Source: Antitrichia curtipendula
Taxonomy: Eukaryota; Streptophyta; Bryopsida; Hypnales; Leucodontaceae
Reading direction: 5' to 3'
NCBI GenBank assembly: GCA_951230915.1
Contig: OX579639.1
Location: forward strand, 14,632,001-14,696,000
DNA length: 64,000 bases
The notes beneath the pieces were generated by a model. It was not told where the DNA came from. It saw only the letters and a list, made by a program, of their open reading frames with translations, and ran no database searches. How positions within the stretch are numbered: position 1 is the first letter of the stretch; every line of letters starts with the position of its first letter. The position numbers and the translations under genes are program-made. Shown in pieces: positions 56,060 through 64,000 of the stretch.

Positions 56060-56545
56060 GCACTTCCTTGGAGGCGCTGCCAATGTCGGCACCACCTCCA
56101 ACGGGGCGCTGCGGATTAGCAAAGCCCCCCTTTGGAGGTGGTACCGATGTCGGCACTGCCTCCAAGGAGGCGCTTCAAAAAATGAAGCACCTCCTTGGAG
56201 GCAGTGCCGATATCGACACCACCTCCAAGGGGGGGCTTTGCTAATCCGCAGCGCCCCCTTGGAGGTGGTGCTGACGCCGGTAGCGCTTCCAAGGAGGCGC
56301 TTCAAAAAATGAAGCCCCCCCTTGGAGGCGCTGCCGACATCGGCAGTGTCTCCATGGCGGGGCTGCGGATTTTCAAAGCCACTCCATGGGGGCAGTGCCG
56401 ATATCGGCACCACCTCCAAGGGGGGGCTTTGCAAATCCGCAGCGCCCCCTTGGAGGTGGTGCCGATGTCGGCACTGCCCCCATGGGGGGGCTGCGGATTT
56501 ACAAAGCAACCTCGTGGAGGTGGTGCCGACGTCTGCATTGTCTCG
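56060..56545. repeat. Palindrome array (TGCCGATATCGGCA and CCTCCAAGG) in an E2 cargo intron
   Basis: Alternating direct and inverted copies of a module joining (GGCA)GTGCCGATRTCGGCACCACC, CTCCAAGGGGGGGCTTTG and GCGGATT, about nine times. A perfect TGCCGATATCGGCA is at 56396-56409. The intron runs 55982-56604. Strong cruciform potential. Open frames in all six frames here are artefacts. Confidence 0.88.
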
Positions 56546-56766
56546 ATAGGGGCTTCACAGAGCGAGCTCTTCTCAAATCCGCTGTTTTTTTGTCCTTGGT
56601 GCAGCACAATCCGCGGACATGACCGATCCTGGAAGGGTGTCGGTGCGAGATAGGCTGCAATCCTCGTCGCAGCCAGAAATTCATGAGTCGGGTGCGAATC
56701 CTAAACCTGGTTCTGTGAGGTTATGTTGTTTCTTCGCCTTTGGCTAACGATAATTGTTTCACAGAG

Positions 56767-57377
56767 GAAGTGGGTGATGAGGATGTTGAGGCATCCCAAC
56801 ATACTGATGAAGCAGAAAAAGCGTCAATGGAGATGACCACCGAGGAGCTTGGGAGGGAAATGGACAAGATGGTTGTTTGGGAGTCGGTGAATACGAACGT
56901 TGTCTTGGAAATGCTGCGATTCACACCAAGGGAGAAGTCTAAGCTCAACATCCCGCTCTGTTGAATGAAAGCTCTGGCTGCTGTTCGACCCTACCTGAAG
57001 AACGACGTGATGGCACTGGGTGCACATTTTGTAAGTACAGGATACATGGACGGGCACGGTGTTTTCTATGTCGCCTTGCAGGACAACGAGGGCAAAACGC
57101 TGGACGTGACAGACAAGGATTTGGCCAGTTGGAGTCCGTTATGGGTTGAGGCAAATGAGAATTTCGAGAAGGAGCTTCAGAAGGAAGACGCCTGGAAGCA
57201 ATTCTCGGGAAAGATGTTCTTCGTTTGGGATGGCAACCATCGGCTCGCGGCCTGGCTGCCAATAATTAACAAAGACCATGGAGACGATCCGTCATGGCAT
57301 TATGCGGTTGAATCAATTGTTCTGGAGGTGGAAGGCCAGATTGGGCCACTCCTCACCGCGTTGCACCAAGTGAACTG
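56767..57377 (+). CDS. Exon with ParB/sulfiredoxin-like motif (E2)
   Basis: Encodes an acidic helix (EEVGDEDVEAS...), then LNIPLC, a TGA (56962-56964), then a domain containing GKMFFVWDGNHRLAAW near the equivalent of residue 340. The alignment with E1 is continuous across the TGA (E1 reads IPLCRMIPL), so the stop is a recent nonsense change. WDGNHR resembles the nucleotide-binding turn of ParB/Srx-fold domains. Confidence 0.62.
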
Positions 57378-57750
57378 GTAATCCACGAGCCCGGCCCTTT
57401 TCTCTTGCTCGTTTACTATGAAGTATGTGTGCTCTTGTGTTCTTACTCTCAACTGCTGAAACAGGAGAAACCAGACCTGCCATGTGAAGTTAAACCTTGT
57501 ACACAAACTCTATCGGCTTCAGAGTATAGCTGGCCAGCCATTGTGCTATTACGAGAATCTAATTACCACTGAAGAGCTAGATGACGCCGAAAAGAAGCAG
57601 AGGTCAAAGACCTGAACATGGTACACGTTAACGCTTGACGGGCTCATAAGCGTTCTCTATCAGGTACGGCCCTTTATCATGCTTGATGATTTGGGACTTT
57701 TTCGCTGTTTGGTGATGTCTTTTTCTTGGCATGAGACTCTTAAAATGGAG

Positions 57751-57836
57751 TGCCGATATCGGCACCCCTCTCAGTGGTTCACTATGCTCAGCTGTCTGGG
57801 ACACCACTGAAGGGGCTGCCGATGTCGGCACTCCAA
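57751..57836. repeat. Inverted pair of GATATC/GATGTC palindromes in an E2 cargo intron
   Basis: GAGTGCCGATATCGGCACCCC (from about 57749) faces GCTGCCGATGTCGGCACTCC (from about 57815), separated by about 45 bases that themselves pair imperfectly (CTCAGTGGTTC and CACCACTGAAG). It lies in intron 57664-57970. Confidence 0.8.
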
Positions 57837-59520
57837 ATCCAGTACACTTGCTGCCTTCTGCTTCGTACTACCACTGCAATAGACGGGTTGAGGATTTCAA
57901 TGTTTTGAAACATAATTCTTACACTTCTCCAAAATTTACTCTTTCTGTCGCCTTGTCCATTGTCTTGCAGCAAGAGTTAGGTGAGGTAGTAGCTTACGCC
58001 ACCAGGAAATTCAAGGAAAAGTATCCGGAGAAATCAAGTGAATGGACTACGGGGAAGCTGTACGATGTCATTGGGAAGGCCGTGGATAAAGTGAAGAAGG
58101 ATATGTCATCTGATGTGAAGAAACAACTCCCCATTGCTGACCCAAGGCAAACTCCGCAGTTCCTGGAACAAGTTAGGATTCATTATGAGAACCGAGAAGA
58201 CGACCCGGAGATGTCCCAAGAGAAGTTGTGGTATCTTTCTACCTCGGTCATGGACGCGGCAGTGAAGGTGAAATGGCTGGAGCGGTGGAACAAACCTGCC
58301 TCGCTTCGTGAAGCAATGAGGTTCCCGAAAAGCAAGTTCCCGGATCATGCATTTCCCGACTAGCTTCACAAGGCCACCTGGTGGGCTCAGGTACAATGTC
58401 TCCCTGTTCTGTTATTTTCATTGACTTGATGCTGTCGTCTAGGAGTTATCACTAATTCCCTGTTGTAGTTGGCAAGTTTGGTGCAGGAATTGTTCGATGC
58501 GACTCTTTCTGAGCTGGATGTCACAATCAATTATCAACCGCCTGGGGAAAGTCCAATTCCTTGCGTTGCTGATTATGTGGAGCAAAATCGTATCCAGCTT
58601 TGGGATACAGCATTCTCCCATGTCTTTGATGGCAAAGGAGTTCACAAGAATCATCCTCCTGAGTTTCAGGTTGGTCTTGACAAGGCTGTTGCGAGGGTTC
58701 TCTACCGGTATTTCAAGTTCGTGTTGTATGCAAGAAACGCCACATCAAAGATGCCGTCATTCTTTCCAAGCTACTTGGACAAGCGTGCCGAGAATTGTAT
58801 GATCTCGGATGAGATCACGAGAAAGTGGAAGAAAGAGCACTGGGAAGTTTGTGGGTGGTATATTGACTGCCCCTTGAACAATCCTCCGCACTTTAAGATT
58901 GATTTGAGGAACACGGTGCAACCCAATTTGGCTGGGCTGAAGACGGTTCACGATACTCCGCGTAAAGATGCGCCTGCTAAGAAGACAAGGGGCTCAAAGA
59001 GGAAAGCAGAGGAAGAAGCAAAGAAGAAGGCTGCCTCAAATGCTGCAGCCGCTCTGGAGAGTGATGTTATGGCTTCGGGGAGTGCCAAGAAGACTGCGGT
59101 TCCAGCCCTGGGTGAAGATACGAAAATGGAGGCGATGGAGGTTGTTCTTCCCAGGCCTTCGCAGCTCACTCCTAGTGGTGCTCGTAATCCGCATGTTCCT
59201 TCTCTTCCTGGCCTCTTTAGCCCACTGTCGTTTATAACGCACAAGCTCAAGAGCGCAGTCGCCTCTCGGGTATCGGCTTTGGCGTCAGGATCTTCTGTCA
59301 AATCCAGTGTCTGTGTACAGAATACCAGCCTCTCTCAGATTATGGAGGCTCTCCCGGAGGTGCACATTTGTCTTGACGCGGTGAACAAGTTTGTTCTCAA
59401 GGTTTGTCTTTATACTCACCACATTTCTTTCACTAATTCCTGTGCGTTTAGAGGCAGACGGGACTCTGTGGTACTTCTGTTAAGTATGAATTAATCAATT
59501 CTACCTTCTGTAATCTCCAG

Positions 59521-60524
59521 GTCAAGGAAGAAGACGGTGAAAAGGCTTTGAATAAGTCTTGTCCGCACAGTGGTTTTGATTTGATTCATGTCGATATCAA
59601 GGATGGCCTCTGGGTTCCGTCCATTTCGGTAAACCCCGGCGATGTCCCTGCCTGGAATGCATACTCGGAGCAACACACTGAAAGTCTTTTTGAGTTTGCG
59701 GAACACTTTCTTCACGGTGCGGGTGCAATTCTATTGTTTGTGCCAGATGTTCCAAAGATCCAAACCGATGTGTTGTCCTATGCACATGGCTACAACTTCA
59801 TTCTGCATCGAGAGTGGTGGGGAATTAATGACCTGCCCTCTGCGTCGTTTTACAATTCAACGTATAAGGTAACTACTGTTTCAAATCAATACTTCATTTC
59901 ACTGCATTCTACAGTTTCTCCTGGTTCTAATTCAATTCCACTATAATGTCCATTTTCAGAGTAGAGGATTCCGTATTCAGCTCTTCATTCACCGTGCCAT
60001 GGATACTAGCGAATTCATGATTGCGAGCGACCAAGCACTAGTGGAGTTCGGAATGGGAGTTGCTGAAACTGACGTGTTGTTCAATTTCACTACGGCGGTC
60101 ACTCAATCCATGAATGGATCTGTTCCGTGGAGAGGCGCCCGTGAGAAGGACCCAGTTTTCCTTCAAATGTTGATTGAGGCTTTTACGATGCCTGGATCCG
60201 TCATCCTGGATGCATCCGCTTCTCTTGGTAAGTAGTCTTTTCTATCGTGATGCTTCTCCTGGTAAATTGTCTTTCCTCTCATTTTTCGAGTCATTTCTAA
60301 ATGTAAATTGCTTCATCCGAATTCAGGTAACTCTGTTCAAGCTTGCAAAGCTATTGGACGACACATTGTAGCCCTCGAAGACGATATTGAGATCTTTCGG
60401 GCTAAGTTGGAGCACTTAGACCAGGTTGAAGCTATACCTCCAATTCCACTTGAAGCTTCCGAGACTCCAGCAGAGATTGCACTGGACGTCCCTATTCGGC
60501 ATATCACGAAAAAGAACAGATTCA
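59521..60524 (+). CDS. Exons of the beta-class DNA-methyltransferase-like domain (E2)
   Basis: Exons 59521-59868, 59960-60227 and 60327-60524. HVDIKDGLWVP stands at motif IV (the catalytic position, normally DPPY). WWGINDLPSASFYNSTYK, then PWRGAREKDPVFLQMLIEAF and VILDASASLG-NSVQACKAIG with GRHIVALEDD, form motifs X-I. Introns fall at the same codons as in E1. The catalytic tetrapeptide differs from E1 (DIKD against DVPD), so neither is canonical. It may be a non-catalytic SAM-binding or DNA-binding module. Confidence 0.62.
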
Positions 60525-60824
60525 GTAAGTACGTTTTCTACTTGATTCTAATTTGTTTCATTTTCCTGTTTGTGATCAGTTCACTAACATAAACTCGTTT
60601 GTCTCAGAGTGATTTCCTTACTACATTCTCCGGACAGAGACTATTTTATGGCGCCGTGGGACGCAGAAGTTGCTGTGTTGCAGGCGGTAGGATCTTCTCC
60701 AACCTCCACGTCCACTGGTAGATGTTCTGGTAGACCCGTCCGTCTTTTTATTGATGACGAGGCCGATGTTGATATGGAACCAAGACCAGTATCATCTGGC
60801 AGTTTTTCCACTTTCTCGTTTTGA

Positions 60825-61924
60825 TAATTTCATTGTCTACCGGATTTATTGTTATAATTCTTTTTACACACATTCATTTTGTGCTTTCCTTTGTAATGTT
60901 CAAAGTGTGTATATATCAGTGAATGGTTTATCTTAACATCCATTCGTTGTGTATTTGAATGTGGTTGTCTAACTGATCAGCTTAAATACATCAATTCTCC
61001 GAAGTATTTGTGGCTTGGCCTACACTCTCAATGACTTGGGAATAGATAGACATATTAAGCACTAAACCTCGAACCCTCCTAAATTTGAGGAAGTTCTGCA
61101 TGCGAAGTCTCCCTGATTTCATTCGTAACCCGTTTATTAATCAATTTGTTCATAAACTTGTTGCAGTCTGTTTGCTCTATCATTGTTGAATGCATTCAGA
61201 TTATAATTTTCATGAATGGATGTTTTTTTAGTACATTTTTTTCATCTCTATGACGTGAATAAATCCTCGATAGTTTCCATTTTTTTCTTCAACTGTTGGA
61301 GACACACTCCATAAAGGCCTAAACTTGTTTCTACTTCAAAAGTGGAAATCCCAGAAAATATACAAATGTTGATGCCCTCAATGTGATTGCTTGTTCCTAA
61401 CTGGGAATCCAAAAAAATATAGAATTGGTTAGCCGACGAAGTTGTTTATGTTTCAAGCTTGGGAATTCAAAAAAATACACAACTGTTGAAGCCCCCCAAA
61501 GTGTTTTCTGGTTTCAATATGGATTTCTACAATAATTTCCAAATTTCTCCTTCAACTATTGGAGGCACACTCATGTTTGCAGTTTTTTAAGGAATATGAA
61601 ATGTTCTATTTTTGTTAATGGTGTGATTATATCCAAAGATAACTTACTTTCTTTTAAGGAACTCTTCCCATGGCCTCAGGGTAACAATGGCCATAGGGTG
61701 TCCACGGCCATAGGGCACCTACGCAATTCCGAAAATAACCCGTCTCTGTTTGCCATTTGATCACCCTGTGCCGCCTATTACCGTGGTCAATTGTTTCTCA
61801 CATTCGACTAACCTCACGGCTATAGGGCCCTACTTTTGTACAACTACTTTTATTTTTACTTTATGTTTAACTTAGAATCTATCTTTTACTTTTACTTTTA
61901 TAGAATATGCCCATTTTAGGGGAC
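60825..61924. other. E2 right subterminal region
   Basis: Non-coding. 61280-61580 has a degenerate repeat of about 70-75 bases (AACTGTTGGAGACACACTCC ... GGGAATTCAAAAAAATA). 61670-61835 carries several GGCCATAGGG and CCGTGG strings matching the left subterminal region. Confidence 0.5.
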
Positions 61925-61992
61925 CCTAGGCTCGCAAAACTACGCTCACCGCTCTATGCTCTATGCTCACCGCACGCAAAATAGCATCGTCC
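61925..61992 (-). repeat. E2 right terminal inverted repeat
   Basis: GCTCTATGCTCTATGCTCACC heptamers (complement of GAGCATA) precede CGCACGCAAAATAGCATCG at the tip. Confidence 0.85.
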
Positions 61993-62002
61993 GTATTATT
62001 GT

Positions 62003-64000
62003 TTCTAAACCTATCTAAAAAGTCCAAGTTTGTTAGTTTTAGCAATTTAAAACTAATCTTTTGGTTTTAGGAAATTAGATTAAATGAAAATTTTAATTCA
62101 ATTTCCCAAGTTTCAATGAATAGTAGTTTTATTCTATTGCCAATTGTTTAATAGTTATTTTGTTAAATATTCCAAGATATTAGTTGGTGTTTGTTTGTAT
62201 CTATTTGGCTTATTAGGCCTAATAAAACAAAACTCAAACAACAAAACAACAACTAATTTGTCTTTGGAATCCTAATTAATAACTAAAATCAACCGAATGA
62301 ATAGTAATCTAATAAAATAAGCTAAAATAATCAAAACAAATCTATCGATGAATAGTAAAAGGAATTTTGCAATCCAAACAATCTAACGTCAATAGTAAGA
62401 TGCTAATCGAAAAGAATAGAATAATCAAAACAATCCAAAATTCAATAGTAAGATACTAACGAAAAGAATAGAATAATCAAAACAATCCAAATTTCAATAG
62501 TAAGATACTAACGAAAAGAATAGAATAATCAAAACAATCCAAATTTCAATAGTAAGATACTAACCTTAATCCCTTTTATTCTTCGTCCTCCCTTGTTAAC
62601 CTTCTTATGATCTCGCTTTCTTCCACTTCTTATGATGTTGTTGTTGTGTTGAATTCTTGGCGATGGTGTTTTGAGAGATTTAAGAACCGAGGCGAATGTT
62701 AGTTCAAAATCCTTAGTGTTCAAATTTTCTAAAATTTGCAAAAAAATTGGTAGCGTGGCAATAACCGCCTATGCTTTTAGAATTAAGTTTTTGTCTATGA
62801 TGATCTTACCACGATTGTAAGTTTTGAAATTTCCAAGGTTTGGACTTCCCCCGAGTTCTCAAACTCCAACACAACCCTGGACCGTCTTGGACAGACCCAA
62901 GAGTTCCCTGGAATGGACAGAATTTTCTCCAGACCACCCCCCCCAAGTTTTCGACTGCCAAGCCTTCCTTGCTATCGTTGTCCCGTTCAGCTCGTCTGGT
63001 TTCCCAATCAGTTCGTCTTGGTCCCCGGTCAGCTCGTCTGGTCCCCGGTCAGCTCGTCTTGGTCCCGTCGATTTGCTCTGCCGGTCCAGTTCCTCTGGTT
63101 CCCAGTCAGCTCGTCTTGGTCCCGTCGATTTGCTCTGCCAGTTCAGCTCCTTGTTGGGCATTTTCAGGAAGTTCCCGGAGTTCCCGGTCTTGGTTACTGG
63201 TCGTTCCTTACGGTCGGGTTATCAGCCCTTGCCGACCTGTATACTGTCCAACTGAACTGAATTTTTCCGAAATCAAAAGAAAGACTAGTATTGATTAAAT
63301 CTTAATTTGAATAATTTCTGAGATACTTTCTCTTAATCAAACACACCTTAAAAATCAATGGAAAGTTAGCATTCTAGTTTCGATGCAAAGAAAGAATTGA
63401 CAATAAAGATGAAGGAATTTTATGAATCTCTATGACAATTGTGAAATCTAATAACTTATCAAAATCAAAGCAATAAATGGTAAGTGTGGAAGCCAAATAC
63501 CTCCAATCACGTGCGCCAAACAAAAGAGAAATTAATCAACGAGTTTTGGACTTTAAATAAGGTTCAAAAGAATCTTATTTTGTGATTCCAAGTCAACGGT
63601 TCGCCGTATGAGGTAAATCTAAGTTTCAAATGGCAAATTTTAACTTTTAAGGGCCAAAGCTTCGCCGTACGGGGGCAACCTCAGGACAAACGGAGCGATT
63701 CAAGTAAATCTTAAGTTTCAAGTACCCGTTTCCAGGTTTCAAAAAGTCAAAGCTTCGCCGTGCGGGAGCAACCCCAGGACAAACGGAGCTTCTTAAGCCA
63801 ATTTAAGTATTTCGAAAGTTAGATTCTAAAGGAGGTACACATGAAAGTGTTTAACCGAACATTAGAAACGAATCTTCCGAAATTTCAAGTCAAAGTCAAT
63901 CAATTAACTGCTAAAGGAGGTACACATGAAAGTGTTTAACCGAACATTAGCAATTAAACCTCAAATTCTGTTATACAACGAACTTTGAGTAGGAAATTAG
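62003..64000 (-). repeat. Right (5') LTR, part 2, runs off the window
   Basis: Continues the left LTR from 35086 to 37197, with the 57-bp minisatellite at about 63046-63155 in two units instead of four. Differences are scattered and mostly transitions. Confidence 0.9.

Larger units (their letters stand above)
53782..60824 (+). pseudogene. E2 ParB-like/DNA-methyltransferase-like gene, 11 exons, three in-frame stops
   Basis: Reconstructed exons: 53782-54109, 55865-55981, 56605-56714, 56767-57377, 57465-57663, 57971-58390, 58469-59401, 59521-59868, 59960-60227, 60327-60524, 60610-60824. Together they give 1,249 codons including the stop. All junctions are GT-AG and keep frame. Residues 1-109 are basic (KRRKRQ...). 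A ParB/Srx-like WDGNHR lies near residue 340, a Lys/Ala-rich linker (KKTRGSKRKAEEEAKKKA) in the 58469-59401 exon, and the methyltransferase-like domain starts near residue 907. Stops: TGA 56962-56964 (E1 has Arg, so CGA to TGA), TGA 57613-57615, TAG 58361-58363. One E1 intron (11019-10730) is absent. The 53782 exon's membership is inferred from phase and synteny. Confidence 0.72.
48282..61992 (-). mobile_element. E2: giant MULE transposon (13.7 kb) with transposase and ParB-methyltransferase cargo
   Basis: The ends are GGGGATTGCTATTTTGCGTG and, on the complement of the right end, GGACGATGCTATTTTGCGTG, followed by GAGCGTA/GAGCATA heptamers. The flanking duplication is 10 bp. It holds a two-exon transposase gene on the minus strand (52961-49153) and an 11-exon ParB-methyltransferase gene on the plus strand (53782-60824), with a divergent intergenic region between them. 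The strand given is that of the transposase. One stop in the transposase and three in the cargo make this copy non-autonomous as sequenced. Confidence 0.9.
33829..64000 (-). mobile_element. Ty3/gypsy LTR retrotransposon with very long LTRs, runs off the window
   Basis: Two direct repeats starting TGTGAGTGTTTTAATC at 33829 and 47025 are the LTRs. The element reads on the minus strand, so the right LTR is the 5' LTR. Next to it lie four A residues, a tRNA-Gly primer-binding site (47002-47020) and the pol frame (46768-43331). E2 (48282-61992) interrupts the right LTR, which continues past the window end. No gag or protease frame lies between primer site and pol (only about 230 bases), so the 5' coding part is deleted. 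The lineage looks like plant Ty3/gypsy from the reverse transcriptase and integrase motifs. Confidence 0.85.

Noticed and set aside
54647..56653. Many overlapping short frames on both strands
   Set aside because: They fall in the roughly 60-bp minisatellite and the palindrome array, inside introns of the reconstructed gene.

Overview
The window is a stack of nested transposable elements, apparently from a green plant (streptophyte) nuclear genome. Supporting signs are GT-AG introns, hAT, MULE and Ty3/gypsy elements with long LTRs, and a gypsy primer-binding site that matches the 3' end of the plant tRNA-Gly(UCC) as I remember it. I cannot name the species; a non-seed plant or charophyte alga would fit.

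Layout. 1-4831 holds a CGGACG-rich GC array, an orphan 365-aa gene (+) and a kinase-like gene (-). From 4832 (CAGGG terminus) an hAT element runs to at least 33828, with a GC-rich CGGACG array at each end and a decayed transposase on the minus strand. Element E1, a 19.5 kb MULE (6326-25862, 9-bp target duplication), is inserted in the hAT. E1's transposase gene is itself interrupted by a 3.4 kb TG...CA element (20568-23989, 5-bp duplication) with a coiled-coil, gag-like ORF. At 33829 a Ty3/gypsy element with very long LTRs (more than 3.3 kb) has entered the right hAT array. Its right LTR is split by element E2, a 13.7 kb MULE (48282-61992, 10-bp duplication), and the uninterrupted left LTR preserves the empty site.

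The main discovery is that E1 and E2 are diverged members of one family of giant MULEs with the same mirror-symmetric plan. A short intergenic region fires two divergent genes. One encodes a transposase of about 1,190 aa with a C-terminal SWIM zinc finger. The other is a gene of 11-12 exons for a protein of about 1,250-1,270 aa, with a basic N-terminus, a ParB/sulfiredoxin-like motif (WDGNHR) and a C-terminal beta-class N6/N4 DNA-methyltransferase-like domain. I reconstructed the second gene exon by exon in both copies; every intron phase matches and the domains fall at nearly the same residue numbers. ParB-plus-DNA-methylase fusions are known from bacteria and phages, so this looks like prokaryotic-type cargo fixed in a eukaryotic DNA transposon. 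In both copies the first intron holds a different tandem repeat, and each element carries its own dispersed palindrome (CGGTACCG in E1, CGATATCG in E2).

Both copies and the gypsy pol carry in-frame stops that look like C-to-T or G-to-A changes, so these copies are decaying, probably under cytosine methylation. The LTR pair is nearly identical and differs mainly by transitions, so gypsy and E2 are recent arrivals.

All coordinates come from reading the sequence by eye. No similarity search was possible.
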